64,000 nucleotides of DNA from Bradyrhizobium sp. CSS354 (lineage in GTDB: Bacteria; Pseudomonadota; Alphaproteobacteria; Rhizobiales; Xanthobacteraceae): the NCBI RefSeq assembly GCF_029051725.1, contig NZ_JAACFU010000002.1, positions 434,001 through 498,000 on the forward strand, given 5' to 3'. The notes under the pieces are model-generated. The model did no database searches, was not told the DNA's origin, and was given only the letters and a program-made list of their open reading frames with translations. Shown piece by piece: positions 1-10,206 of the stretch; within the stretch, counting starts at the first letter, position 1; every line of letters begins with the position of its first letter. The translations under genes were made by a program, and so were the position numbers.

Positions 1-156
1 GGCCTGACCAACTTCGATCACGGGTTGTCCATCGAACTTGCCATGTCCTGGTACAGGCACGGACTGCGCTACGCGAGTGATCCGCGCAAATTCCGCGAGG
101 CCGAGACCGTGCTCTTGAAGACCTTCCATGAACTCGACCGTTCCGGATCGCGGTGA
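1..156 (+). CDS. C-terminal end of an unknown protein (partial)
   Basis: An open frame runs in from the left edge and stops at TGA 154-156, giving 51 residues. The visible tail is polar and charged (for example SWYRHGLRYASDPRKFREAE) and looks helical. I do not recognise the family. The next gene starts 82 bp downstream on the same strand, so it may belong with the AAA+ ATPase and exonuclease that follow. The frame is read through without stops and ends in a normal stop, but with so little sequence the call rests on position and composition only. Confidence 0.5.
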   Translation, partial: GLTNFDHGLSIELAMSWYRHGLRYASDPRKFREAETVLLKTFHELDRSGSR

Positions 157-238
157 CGGACGCGGTGCTGGTCTCCACCCCAAACGCTTCTCAGATGATG
201 TCCGGCTCCCGCCAACACGGCGGCTGGGAGCACGAAGC

Positions 239-1801
239 ATGACGACCTCGGACGATTCCGATGATTTCGATCACACAGTCGAGGACGATGCTGCGTCGAC
301 TGGAGCCGCGGCCGATTCTTCGGACCTCGATGAAGAACTGAAAAAGTTGCCGCGCCTCCTGCGCTACGCATTGCTTTCGAGCAAAGGCGAAGAGCACACC
401 CAGGAGCGACTCGTCGGAGAGATCAATGAGGTCTGTCCTGGTCTTGCCGAGACCTCGGCCTGGATCGTGACGCAGACCTCGGCCGCCGGTCTTGAGCTCG
501 CCGCCGAGCTCGACCGGCGAGCCGTCAAACAGGACGAGCCCGCCTTACGCAGCCTTTCCGACTGCGTTCGCGTTTTTAGTCTGCCATTACCCTGCAGCGC
601 AGAGTTCTTCGATGACTATCAGAGGGTGGGCAAAGCTTTGATCGCAAGCTTTGGGAAGGTCTGCCACGACGCCGATGAGAACCTGTGTGCTGAGCTGGAA
701 GAGTTTGTCTTCGGCTGGGCCGCGCTGCCGGCGTGCAGCGATCTGGTTTCACGGCATGGCAGCGCCGCCGCCGGCGCCGCCAGGCTTGGCCCCCTCACGG
801 CAGAGCACCGCCTCACAGCGACCAAGGTAGCTCTGCGTCGCAAGCTGAAAGAGGAGGAAGAAAGACGGCAGCAGAGGGATGCCGAGACCGCCTCCACGAG
901 TGAGTTGCAGAAACCTCTGGCGCCTTCAGCGCCGGAGCGCAGCGTCGTTGTGGCACAGCTCTCTGAGCAGCAGATGAAGAACACCAAGCTCAAAGACGTT
1001 CTTGGGCCATTCAAAGGTATCGTCAACGTCGCCATGCCGCTTGTCGAGGCGCCGCCTCTGCATGTCGTGCGTAGTGCCCTCCTTTTTGAATTCCCCTATG
1101 CCGCCGAAGTGATTGATTTTGCGCTCGCCGATCTTGTCGGCCGACCAACAGTTCGCTTACGTCCTCTACTGTTCGTGGGCGAATCCGGCGGCGGCAAGAG
1201 CAGATTCGCACGGCGCCTGGCTGAGTTGTTGGGCGTCAACGTCTGGCGCACTGATGCCAGCCGCGCTGATGGCGCCGCGTTCGGCGGCACCGACCGCCGG
1301 TGGTATTCCGCCGAACCTTGCCATCCTTTTCTTGCGGTTGCGCAGGGCGCGAGCGCCAACCCACTGGTGATTATCGATGAGATCGAAAAAAGCGCGACGC
1401 GGAATGACTATGGCCGGCTCTGGGACTGCCTCCTCGGCTTCCTCGAATTCGAGACGAACAGTCGCTATCCAGATCCAGCGCTGCAGACGAATCTGGACTT
1501 GTCGCACGTCTCCTACGTCGCTACCGCCAACAGCGTCGATCCTCTGCCCTCGCCGATCCGCGACCGCTTTCGGGTCGTGAGATTTCCGAACCCCACGTCC
1601 GCTGATCTCGACGCGCTCTTGCCTGCGATCATCGCCGACCTTGCGAAGGATCGCGGCCTCGACACCCACTGGGTTCCGCCGCTCGACGGCACTGAACACA
1701 TCGCCGCCGCGCAAAGCTGGCACGGCGGCTCGGTCCGGCTCCTCCGTCGCATCGTCGAGGCTATCCTCCGCGATCGCGACGCCAACGCGACCCGAAACTG
1801 A
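239..1801 (+). CDS. AAA+ family ATPase
   Basis: 520-residue protein with an acidic N-terminus, a charged helical middle with a KEEEERRQQRD stretch (about residues 200-220), and a C-terminal AAA+ module. Walker A is GESGGGKS (about residue 318), Walker B is PLVIIDEIEK (about 380), sensor 1 is around SYVATANS (about 425), and an arginine-finger-like PSPIRDRF follows. The ATPase domain resembles the Lon/MoxR-type single AAA module, so it probably remodels a protein or nucleoprotein partner. I chose ATG 239 over the upstream in-frame ATG at 128 because 128 would overlap the preceding gene and adds a basic, non-family-like extension. The stop overlaps the next start (ATGA at 1801), so it is translationally coupled to the exonuclease. 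The substrate is unknown. Confidence 0.8.
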   Translation: MTTSDDSDDFDHTVEDDAASTGAAADSSDLDEELKKLPRLLRYALLSSKGEEHTQERLVGEINEVCPGLAETSAWIVTQTSAAGLELAAELDRRAVKQDEPALRSLSDCVRVFSLPLPCSAEFFDDYQRVGKALIASFGKVCHDADENLCAELEEFVFGWAALPACSDLVSRHGSAAAGAARLGPLTAEHRLTATKVALRRKLKEEEERRQQRDAETASTSELQKPLAPSAPERSVVVAQLSEQQMKNTKLKDVLGPFKGIVNVAMPLVEAPPLHVVRSALLFEFPYAAEVIDFALADLVGRPTVRLRPLLFVGESGGGKSRFARRLAELLGVNVWRTDASRADGAAFGGTDRRWYSAEPCHPFLAVAQGASANPLVIIDEIEKSATRNDYGRLWDCLLGFLEFETNSRYPDPALQTNLDLSHVSYVATANSVDPLPSPIRDRFRVVRFPNPTSADLDALLPAIIADLAKDRGLDTHWVPPLDGTEHIAAAQSWHGGSVRLLRRIVEAILRDRDANATRN

Positions 1802-2799
1802 TGAGCCGTACCGCCATGTACAAGTCACCAAACCTCCCGTTCGGCCTGCCTTGGAGACAACCGGCGAATCCTTTAGTCGAAGTCGCCACCCAAGTACCGA
1901 GCCAGCCGGAGATTGTTCTGTCCGAGGATACGGGAACGCCCGAGACGATGGCGCGCATGCTCGAGGCCACCGGCAACTACAAAATCCTTCGCCGTCTTGC
2001 CCCACGGACTGCCGAGCCTCGCCCCGCGGCTGGTCGAATCGGCCTGATCATTGACCTGGAAACGACCGGCCTCGATACCACGCGCAACGAGGTCCTGGAA
2101 ATCGCCGCCATCAAGTTCGGCTACGCCGACGACCGGAACACTTCCGTCATCGGCACCTTCCAAGGATTCCAGCAGCCGTCGGAGCCGATTGAGGCTGCGA
2201 TCACCGCATTGACCGGCATCACGGATGCAATGGTGGACGGGCATAATATCGATAACACGGCGCTGGAGCAGTTCGTAGCGGACGCACACATCGTAATTGC
2301 TCACAACGCTGCCTTCGACCGCAAGGTCGCGGAACGGCACTGGCCGGTCTTCGCGGACTGTCACTGTGCCTGTTCAGCGACCGGCATCGACTGGAAAGCC
2401 CATGGCCTCGGCGCCCGCCCCGCCTACCTGCTCTCGGAATACGGCCTTTTCCACGACGCTCACCGGGCGCTGGATGATTGTCGTGCAGTACTTGAGATTT
2501 TGGCACTCGATCTTCCCGGGACCGAGCAATCCAGACTTGCGGCTCTGCTCGATCGCGCGCATCGCCCTCAGCACCGCATCTGGGCCGATGGCGCGCCGTT
2601 CGCATTGAAAGACACTCTCAAGCAACGTGGCTATCGGTGGCACGACGGTACCGATGGTCGCCCCAAAGCCTGGTACCTCGACGCCGATGCTGTCGAGGCC
2701 GAGCTCGATTTTCTCCGAAAGGAGATTTACCGCCAGGACGACCTAGATATCGTATGGCGGACGATAACATCACTCGATCGGTTCTCGACACGGATTTAG
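1801..2799 (+). CDS. 3'-5' exonuclease of the DnaQ/DEDDh type
   Basis: 332 residues. The exonuclease fold starts near residue 80 with motif Exo I (IDLETTGLD). Exo II lies in the HNAAFDRK region, and Exo III is HRALDDC with the DEDDh histidine. The C-terminal part (about 240-332) is a separate module with a YRWHDGTDGRPKAWY stretch. Such a tail is seen in stand-alone DnaQ-like nucleases outside the replicative polymerase. The start codon overlaps the stop of the AAA+ gene, implying co-translation and probably a shared DNA-processing job. Its 3' end overlaps the 3' end of the convergent aldolase gene by 30 bp. The nuclease class is clear; the biological role is not. Confidence 0.85.
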   Translation: MSRTAMYKSPNLPFGLPWRQPANPLVEVATQVPSQPEIVLSEDTGTPETMARMLEATGNYKILRRLAPRTAEPRPAAGRIGLIIDLETTGLDTTRNEVLEIAAIKFGYADDRNTSVIGTFQGFQQPSEPIEAAITALTGITDAMVDGHNIDNTALEQFVADAHIVIAHNAAFDRKVAERHWPVFADCHCACSATGIDWKAHGLGARPAYLLSEYGLFHDAHRALDDCRAVLEILALDLPGTEQSRLAALLDRAHRPQHRIWADGAPFALKDTLKQRGYRWHDGTDGRPKAWYLDADAVEAELDFLRKEIYRQDDLDIVWRTITSLDRFSTRI

Positions 2800-3888
2800 C
2801 GGTTCAACATAGCTCTGCGTGGGTTCGGATTGAACTTCAAGACGGAATGAACAGTAAGCGCGCGCGAAGTCACCCTCCTGCTTGATATCAGTGAAGACAG
2901 GATAGCGCGGTTTCCAGGCCGTGCCCTTGGCTGTGGTTATCTGGCTGAGCCGTTCGAGCACGTTGAGACCGTCCTTGCGCAGACTTGCAGACACCGCGGC
3001 CCGATCGGGAAAATTCTTTAGAACGGCGTCGAGCCAGATCGTGCGGCCCGCCAGGAAGCCGCTGGCCCCTGCAGCATAGGAGTAGTCGAGCACGCGTTCG
3101 AACTTCTCCGGTGCAGCGCCGCCTGACAGCAGCACCCAGGGAACGTTGCGCTCGCGGCAGATATCGCCGATCGAATCAAACTCCTTCTGCGCGGCCTTGG
3201 CTTCCGCGCTGCCATCGCGGGCCGGCAGGCTGTTGGCCGCGACTGGGCTCTCCAGCTTGAGGAGATCGACGCCATATTCGGGCTTGGCAAACTCGCGCAC
3301 GCTGTCGATGACCAGACCGGGAAGCTTGCCCGGCGATTCGACATAATCAGCGGTGTGATTGGCGCTGCCCAGGAAGGGATAAACAAGCAGCTCGAGAACA
3401 TAGGGAATGTCGTGACGGGCGCAGTCCTGCCCGATCTCGCGCACGAACTTCTTCTGGTGTTCGTTCACCGCGGCATCGGCGTCTGGCCGGTACCAGGCCA
3501 GCACCTTGACGGCGTCACCGCCCATGGCGCGGATCTTCTCCACACTCCAGTTGGTGATGGCCCGCGACTTGCGACCGCCCGCGGTCTCCTCGACGCGATG
3601 CTCTTCCAGCGTCATGATCAGGCCGCAGCGCGGCGGCAGCAGATCGATCGCGGCAGGCACGGCAAAGTTCGGGTCGAACAGCATCGAGCTGCAATGCGGC
3701 GCAAGGTTCTCGACGAGAAGGCGCTTGGCCGCCGTGACGTCGGAATACTCGACCTGGTCCCGCGTGATGCCTTTTGCGTTCGCGATGGCATCGAACAAGG
3801 GTGGCCGCTGATCAAGCGCGACCATGCGAAAGTGGCCATCCGCATCAGCAAGCCGTGCCAGGCCGCGGTTCTTTCCAATCGTTCTCAT
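2770..3888 (-). CDS. LacD-type class I aldolase (tagatose-1,6-bisphosphate aldolase family)
   Basis: 372 residues. Family marks are FRMVALDQRPPL near the N-terminus, NWSVEKIRAMGGDAVKVL, LELLVYPF, and GVDLLKLESP, which holds the presumed Schiff-base lysine. GASGFLAGRTIW near the C-terminus is the presumed phosphate-binding loop. The enzyme should cleave a ketose phosphate into dihydroxyacetone phosphate and an aldehyde. Overall it looks closer to LacD than to the sulfofructose-phosphate aldolase YihT. ATG 3888 was chosen because GAGGA lies just upstream and it overlaps the kinase stop as ATGA; the ORF extends further but without a better site. It is the last gene of the sugar operon. The exact substrate is unproven. 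Confidence 0.82.
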   Translation of the reverse strand: MRTIGKNRGLARLADADGHFRMVALDQRPPLFDAIANAKGITRDQVEYSDVTAAKRLLVENLAPHCSSMLFDPNFAVPAAIDLLPPRCGLIMTLEEHRVEETAGGRKSRAITNWSVEKIRAMGGDAVKVLAWYRPDADAAVNEHQKKFVREIGQDCARHDIPYVLELLVYPFLGSANHTADYVESPGKLPGLVIDSVREFAKPEYGVDLLKLESPVAANSLPARDGSAEAKAAQKEFDSIGDICRERNVPWVLLSGGAAPEKFERVLDYSYAAGASGFLAGRTIWLDAVLKNFPDRAAVSASLRKDGLNVLERLSQITTAKGTAWKPRYPVFTDIKQEGDFARAYCSFRLEVQSEPTQSYVEPLNPCREPIE

Positions 3889-4840
3889 GGCTTCGTCCTC
3901 ATGAATGCAAGACACTCGTTGATATCGGGGATTCCGTTACGGCCGCCGGCGTGGCGGCATTTCATGGCGGCCGTCGCCGCCGAAAATGCCATGGCGGCGC
4001 GCACCTCCAGGCCGGCGCCGATCGCCAACGCGTAGGCCCCGTGAAAGACATCACCCGCGCCTGTGGTGTCGACGACCTCAATCGAATAGGCGGCCTGCCG
4101 GTGAAGCTGGCCGTTCTCGTACCAGCTCACGCCACCCTCGCCGCGCGTGACGGCCATGACGCGACAGCCGAAGCGGGCGACGGACGCGAGGGATTCATCA
4201 TCGGCGGAGCCGGCAAAAACGGCGAGCGCGGGCTCGGAGAAGATGGCGTGATCGGTCAGGGGCAGCAGCCGTTCGAACACTTCGGCATCTGCCATGTCGC
4301 CGTCGAGCACCGTCGCAATGCCGCGCGAGCGCGCCTCGCGGAACAGCGTCGCGGCGCCCTCCACCCAGCGCGGGTCGGCTAGTACGGAGGATGCGCGGGC
4401 TACAGCTTCGAGCGGAAGCCAATCCGCGGCTTCAGGAAAAAGGCCGCGGAAGTTCACGATCTGCCGGTCGCCGCTACTGTCGACAATAATCCCGGAGACC
4501 GACGAGCGGCCATGGGGAAACAGCCGGAAATTCTCGACATCCACGCCTTCCGCGGCGAAGGCGGATCTCATCTCGTGGCCGGCGGCGTCATTCCCCGCCC
4601 GCCCCCAGAACGCGACGGTCGCGCCGAGCTTCGCCACCGCCACGCTCGCATTGGCGGCCATGCCCCCGCCCAGCGTGCCGTACGCGAGGGCCTTGATCTT
4701 CTCGCTTCCACCCGCGAACGGCCGATCGACGCGCCAGACCTGATCGAGCGCCGAGAGCCCGAGGCAGATCACGTGCACGGGTCGGGCTTTGGACCCGACG
4801 CCCGCCAGCGCTGAGAGATCACCGATGTTGGCTGACGTAC

Positions 4841-4844
<4 letters not shown>
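3885..4844 (-). CDS. PfkB-family sugar kinase, YihV-like
   Basis: 319 residues. It has the PfkB N-terminal glycine signature around GTLGGGMAANAS (about residue 56) and the C-terminal ATP/catalytic motif DTTGAGDVFHGA (about residue 260). The stretches VLADPRWVEGA, TVLDGDM, DHAIFSEP and CRHAGGRNGIPD closely follow E. coli sulfofructose kinase YihV as I recall it. Lys49, Asn131 and Arg159 align with the YihV residues K27, N109 and R138 that I remember as contacting the sulfonate. It should phosphorylate a ketose for the downstream aldolase. It overlaps both neighbours by ATGA, so the ATPase, kinase and aldolase are coupled. A general ketohexokinase role remains possible. Confidence 0.82.
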
Positions 4845-5914
<1,070 letters not shown>

Positions 5915-5920
5915 GATCGC

Positions 5921-6925
5921 TTAGTCCAGCGCCAGCACAGGCTTGATCAGCTCGCCGTTGGCGAACCGCGCGAAGTTTTCAGGGAGATCCGAAAGACCGA
6001 ACTCGCCGTCAACGAGGACGCGGTATTCGTCCTTGTACTTGCGCAGCAGCTCGACATTCTGCTCGAAATCCGAGACCGGGAAGTAGAAGGTCCGGATCAT
6101 GTAAAAATCCTTGCGGCGGAATACCTTGCCCTCCTCGATGGTCCATGGCGCGGCGTTCTCGCCGACCAGCACCAGCGCGCCGCGCGGCAACACGAGCTCG
6201 ATGCCGAGATTGCGCGCCGCATGGGCGCCCGAGCATTCCATGATGAGCGCGAAGCGCTTCGAGGTGTCGCCGACCGGGTGCGCCTTCGCGCCGAAGGACT
6301 GTGCGATCTTCAGCCGCGCCGCATTGGGATCGGCGACATGAATGTCGTTGTAGCCAAGCGCGCGAAGCGCCAGCACGACGCCGAGACCGACAGGCCCCGC
6401 CCCCATCACGAGGGCCGGACCGGCCTCGTTCGCCGGCACCACGCGGCTGACGAACCGTACGGCGTGGCCGGATGTGCCGATGGTGTCGAGCAACAGCGGC
6501 GCGAGGCTGTCCTCGATATCATTGGGTACCGGCAGCAAACAATTTTCCGGCACGGGCACGTATTCGGCATAGCCGCCCGGCCTGTTCCAGCCGATCAGGC
6601 TGGAGACCTCGAGGCACATCTGGGTATCGCCGCGCTTGCAGGCGGCACAGTGATCGCAGTGCAAGGGAATGTAGACGGCGCAGCGGCGGCCATACAGACC
6701 GTGGCCTGGCTGCTCGACGACGCCGAAGATCTCGTGGCCGGCGGTGAACTCGGCGCCCTTGTGCCAGAGCTTGAAGTCTGAGCCGCACAGCGCCGTTCGC
6801 GAGACACGGACCAGCACCTCGCCGGCGCCGATTTCGGGCATCGCCACACGCTCGATGGTGATGCGATCATTGCCGTGGAAGACCGCGGCCTGCATGATCG
6901 AATTCGGACTGGGGGACATATTCAT
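5921..6925 (-). CDS. Zinc-dependent medium-chain alcohol/polyol dehydrogenase
   Basis: 334 residues of the MDR superfamily. The catalytic zinc site is suggested by ALCGSDFKLWH and AGHEIFGVVE. A structural zinc loop with several cysteines follows (CDHCAACKRGDTQMC, about residues 90-105). The Rossmann fold begins at MGAGPVGLGVV (about residue 172). Members oxidise sugar alcohols or related secondary alcohols with NAD(P). Placed between the permease and ATPase genes of a sugar importer and before a kinase and aldolase, it most likely makes the ketose that is then phosphorylated. It lies 7 nt after the permease gene. Substrate is inferred from context only. Confidence 0.85.
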   Translation of the reverse strand: MNMSPSPNSIMQAAVFHGNDRITIERVAMPEIGAGEVLVRVSRTALCGSDFKLWHKGAEFTAGHEIFGVVEQPGHGLYGRRCAVYIPLHCDHCAACKRGDTQMCLEVSSLIGWNRPGGYAEYVPVPENCLLPVPNDIEDSLAPLLLDTIGTSGHAVRFVSRVVPANEAGPALVMGAGPVGLGVVLALRALGYNDIHVADPNAARLKIAQSFGAKAHPVGDTSKRFALIMECSGAHAARNLGIELVLPRGALVLVGENAAPWTIEEGKVFRRKDFYMIRTFYFPVSDFEQNVELLRKYKDEYRVLVDGEFGLSDLPENFARFANGELIKPVLALD

Positions 6926-6932
6926 CAGATAC

Positions 6933-7760
6933 CTAGCCTTTCACTGCGCCGAGCGTCAGTCCGGACACCAGCCAGCGCTGAACCAAGGCCGCCAGCACCA
7001 GCGGCGGCAATGCGATCAGCGTCGCCGCGGCCATGAGGGCGCCCCATTGCGTCGAGCCTTCGCCGATGAAGTTGAAGGCCGCCGCGATCAACGTCTTGGT
7101 GTCGCCATTGGAGAGCACCAGCGCAAACAGGAAGTAGTTCCACGAGAAGACGAAGGCGAGGATCGCCGAGACGGCGACGCCCGACGCCACCAGCGGCATC
7201 GCGATGCGCCAGAGGATACGCGTGAAGCTGCATCCATCGACTTGCGCAGCCTCGAACACGCTGCGCGGGATGACATCGAACGACGGCAGCAAAACCCAGA
7301 TCACGATCGGCAGCGTGATGACGGCGTGGCTGAGGATCAGCGCGGTGTAGGAGCCGATCATGCCGATTTGCCGGAACATGACGTACCACGGCAGCAGGAA
7401 CAGCGTGCCGGGCGCCATCCGCGCCGCCAGCGTCAGGATCGCCGGCCAGGTAATCCGCGTCCAGGAGACGGCGAAGGCGGCGGGAATCCCGAACAGCAGC
7501 CCGAGCGCGGTCGAGCCGACGGTAACGATGAGGCTGTTGAGCGCGTAGCTCAGGAACGGCGTGGTCCTGGTCAGCTCGGCGTAATTCTCCAGCGTCGGCG
7601 TGAAGACCAGCGTCGGCGGATAGGCGGTGACCTCGAAGGACGGCTTAAACGAGGACAGCACCATCCAGACCGTCGGCGCCATGATGATGATGCCGGCGAG
7701 CACGAGCTGCACCGTGTTGAGGCGGTGGATCCAGCGCTCGGTGTTGGCGGCATCGTTCAT
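6933..7760 (-). CDS. Carbohydrate ABC transporter permease, MalG type
   Basis: 275-residue inner-membrane protein with about six hydrophobic segments; the first is near residues 15-37 (VLAGIIIMAPTVWMVLSSF). The EAA loop that contacts the ATPase is EAAQVDGCSFTRILWRI (about residue 178). It pairs with the permease encoded 4 nt upstream to form the translocation channel for the sugar taken up by this operon. Length and topology are normal for the family. Confidence 0.93.
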   Translation of the reverse strand: MNDAANTERWIHRLNTVQLVLAGIIIMAPTVWMVLSSFKPSFEVTAYPPTLVFTPTLENYAELTRTTPFLSYALNSLIVTVGSTALGLLFGIPAAFAVSWTRITWPAILTLAARMAPGTLFLLPWYVMFRQIGMIGSYTALILSHAVITLPIVIWVLLPSFDVIPRSVFEAAQVDGCSFTRILWRIAMPLVASGVAVSAILAFVFSWNYFLFALVLSNGDTKTLIAAAFNFIGEGSTQWGALMAAATLIALPPLVLAALVQRWLVSGLTLGAVKG

Positions 7761-7764
7761 GACA

Positions 7765-8652
7765 TCACCACGCCACTGCGCCGCGCAGGCGGTTGAAGGC
7801 GAGCACGGCGCCGAACACGATCGCCGTCAAGGTCAGCATCAGAGCGCTGGCATAGCCGATGTTGAAGAACTCGAAGCCGACGCGAAAACCGTAGATGTTG
7901 AGCGTGTTCGAGGCGTTGCCGGGGCCGCCCTGGGTCGTGATGTAGATGATGTCGAAGAAGCGCAGGAGATCGACGCTGCGCAGGATCGCCGCGGTGACGA
8001 TGGTCGGCAGCAGCAGCGGCAGCGTGATGCGCTGGAAGGTCTTGAACGCGGATGCGCCGTCGATCTGCGCGGCCTCGTAGACACTCGTCGGAAGGGATTG
8101 CAAGCCGCCCAGCACGATCAGGGCGACGTAAGGCGTCCACTGCCAGCTGTCGATCAGCGCGACGGTCGGAATGACCAGCGACGGCGAGGCCAGCCAGTCC
8201 GACGGCGGTAGACCGAACGATTGCAGGATATAATTGGCGGCGCCCAGCGAGGGATCGAGGATCACCAGCCACATCATGCCGGCCACCACCGGCGGCATCA
8301 TGAAGGGTGAGATGAACAGCGAGCGCACAATGCCCGGCAACCGCTTGGCGTGAAACAGCACCAGCGCCAGCCAGACGCCGAACACGAGCTGCAGCACCAG
8401 CGACAGCACGAAGAGAGCGATGGTGATCCACAGCCCGTGCCAGAACTCATAATCGGAGATCAGCTTGGAATAATTGGCAAGGCCCGCAAAGGACTGCTTG
8501 CCGGTCGAGGAAAATGTCTGGAAGCCAAGCCAGATCGTATAGACGACCGGAAACGCGATCATTGCGACCGTGAAGATCACGGCCGGCGCCGATAGCGCCG
8601 CCATTTCCAGCTTCTGCCGGTCCTGCGTGAGTGTCGCAGCCGAGTCAGACAT
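7765..8652 (-). CDS. Carbohydrate ABC transporter permease, MalF/UgpA type
   Basis: 295 residues with about six membrane spans; the first follows a charged cytoplasmic stretch (ALSAPAVIFTVAMIAFPVVY, about residues 19-38). The EAA loop is EAAQIDGASAFKTFQRI (about residue 193). It is the larger of the two permeases and is encoded 63 bp after the binding protein gene. With the other permease and the MalK-type ATPase it makes a complete CUT1-style importer. Confidence 0.93.
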   Translation of the reverse strand: MSDSAATLTQDRQKLEMAALSAPAVIFTVAMIAFPVVYTIWLGFQTFSSTGKQSFAGLANYSKLISDYEFWHGLWITIALFVLSLVLQLVFGVWLALVLFHAKRLPGIVRSLFISPFMMPPVVAGMMWLVILDPSLGAANYILQSFGLPPSDWLASPSLVIPTVALIDSWQWTPYVALIVLGGLQSLPTSVYEAAQIDGASAFKTFQRITLPLLLPTIVTAAILRSVDLLRFFDIIYITTQGGPGNASNTLNIYGFRVGFEFFNIGYASALMLTLTAIVFGAVLAFNRLRGAVAW

Positions 8653-8715
8653 CCGTTCGCGTCCTCAGTGTGTGGGGAAATGCCGGCAGGCAGCGAGCCT
8701 GCCGGCATGAAGCCG

Positions 8716-10014
8716 TTACTTCTGGGCGATCAGCGCATCGAGCGCCTTGTCGGCATCCGCGCAGGCCTGGTCGATCGGCTTCTGCTTGAGGATCAGGTCC
8801 TGCACCGCCTGGCCGATGAACTCGCGCGATGCCGGATTGGCAACGATGGGATAGCCGACCTCGGAGGAGCCCTTGCTGGCGAGCACGTCGAGCGCGGCCT
8901 GCCATTGCTTGCGCACCGGCTCCTCATCGATCCACTTGCGATATTCGGGATCCTTGGCGACCGACGGACGCGGCGGGGCAATGCCCTGGAGCGCCATTTT
9001 CTTCTGCACCTCGGGGCTCGTCGCCCATTGCACGAAATACCAGGCCGCTTCCGGCTGCTTGCTGTGTGAGGAGACTGCCATGCCCCAGCCGATCGTGGTC
9101 GGCACCTGGCCGGCCTCACCCGCCGGGAACGGCAGCAGGCCGGTATCCTTCAGGCGCGCGCCGCCTTCCATCACTGTGCGCAGTTCGTTCGACGATTCGA
9201 ACGCCATCGCGGCGCGGCCGCTGCGATAGAGCGCGGAAATCTGCTGGAAGCTGTAGTTGACGACGCCGGGCGGTCCGAAATCGCGCAGCAACCGGCTATA
9301 GGTGTCGAGCGCCTCCTTGCCCTTGGCCGAGCAGAGATTCGACTTGCCGTTGGCGATATAGCTGCCGCCGACATTGTGCAGCATGTTGCTGAAGGTGTAG
9401 GCGACCGCGGGTTTGAGGCCGCGCGAGACGAACGGCGTCACCGCGCTGTCGCAAGCCTTGATCTTCACGGCGGCGGCCTCGACGTCCTTGATGGTCTTCG
9501 GCGCCTCGAGACCGCACTTCTTGAAGATGTCAGTGCGGTAATAGAAGATCGGCCCTTCGAGATTCATCGGCATACTGGTGAGCTTGCCATTGAAGGTCGC
9601 GGCCTTCAGCAGGGCCTGGCTCAGCCCGTTCGGATCGTAGTCCTTGGCGACGTCGTTCTTGGCCATCGCGGTGAGATCGCCGTACCAGCCGGCAGCGGCG
9701 AACTGCTCGCCCTCGCGCGAGGGCAGCGTCATGAACACGTCGACCTCGTCGCTGTTCGCGTTCATGACGGTGACCAGACGCTGGCGCATCTGCTGTTCCT
9801 GATAGCCATCGACCTTCAGGGTCATGCCGGTCAGCTTCTCGAAATCGGCCTTGTAGGTCAGCAGTGCCTGCGCGACCGGATTGTTGTTGGCGAGAAAGGC
9901 GACGGTCTTGCCCTTGAACTTCATCCAGTCAAAATCGGCGGCATGCGCCTGCGCACTGACGGCAATCGCGAGAACGGGCAACGCGACATGCGTCGCGAGC
10001 ATCCTGGCCTTCAT
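8716..10014 (-). CDS. Extracellular solute-binding protein for a sugar ABC importer
   Basis: 432 residues, family 1 solute-binding protein size. A cleavable signal peptide is clear: basic MKARM, hydrophobic LPVLAIAVSAQAHA, cleavage after AHA near residue 24. The mature part begins ADFDWMKFKGKTVAF. ATG 10014 has GGGAGGAGA 6-8 nt upstream; the longer ORF start at 10065 would put a non-signal extension in front. It is the first gene of the operon and lies divergent from the LacI-type regulator, with a LacI-like operator at 10080-10093 in its promoter region. It captures the substrate in the periplasm; the ligand is unknown. Confidence 0.92.
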   Translation of the reverse strand: MKARMLATHVALPVLAIAVSAQAHAADFDWMKFKGKTVAFLANNNPVAQALLTYKADFEKLTGMTLKVDGYQEQQMRQRLVTVMNANSDEVDVFMTLPSREGEQFAAAGWYGDLTAMAKNDVAKDYDPNGLSQALLKAATFNGKLTSMPMNLEGPIFYYRTDIFKKCGLEAPKTIKDVEAAAVKIKACDSAVTPFVSRGLKPAVAYTFSNMLHNVGGSYIANGKSNLCSAKGKEALDTYSRLLRDFGPPGVVNYSFQQISALYRSGRAAMAFESSNELRTVMEGGARLKDTGLLPFPAGEAGQVPTTIGWGMAVSSHSKQPEAAWYFVQWATSPEVQKKMALQGIAPPRPSVAKDPEYRKWIDEEPVRKQWQAALDVLASKGSSEVGYPIVANPASREFIGQAVQDLILKQKPIDQACADADKALDALIAQK

Positions 10015-10079
10015 CGAAGTCTCCTCCCGGCCGGCCGCCTTAAGCTGGCGGACCATTTTGAACATGGTTGAGCGTCACT

Positions 10080-10093
10080 TGAAAACGGTTACA
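10080..10093. promoter_or_regulatory. LacI/GalR-type operator
   Basis: TGAAAACGGTTACA fits the LacI/GalR consensus TGNAANCGNTTNCA at every fixed position. It lies 66 bp before the start of the binding-protein gene and 114 bp before the lacI-type gene, where a repressor of the transport operon would be expected to bind. Confidence 0.72.
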
Positions 10094-10191
10094 AAATAGA
10101 CCTCACATCCGCCGTGTCAAGCGATGGACAGATCGCGCAATCTACGACAAATTTAGGCGTGTGCCACTACTATATGGCTCGCGACGCAGAA

Positions 10192-10203
10192 TGTAACGTT
10201 ACA
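10192..10203. promoter_or_regulatory. Second LacI-type palindrome, probable autoregulatory operator
   Basis: TGTAACGTTACA is a perfect 12-bp palindrome centred on CG, with the TGNAA and TTNCA ends of LacI/GalR sites but without the inner N positions. It ends 3 nt before the ATG of the regulator at 10207, so binding there would block the regulator's own expression. The centre-to-centre distance to the other site is about 111 bp. Confidence 0.6.
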
Positions 10204-10206
10204 CTC

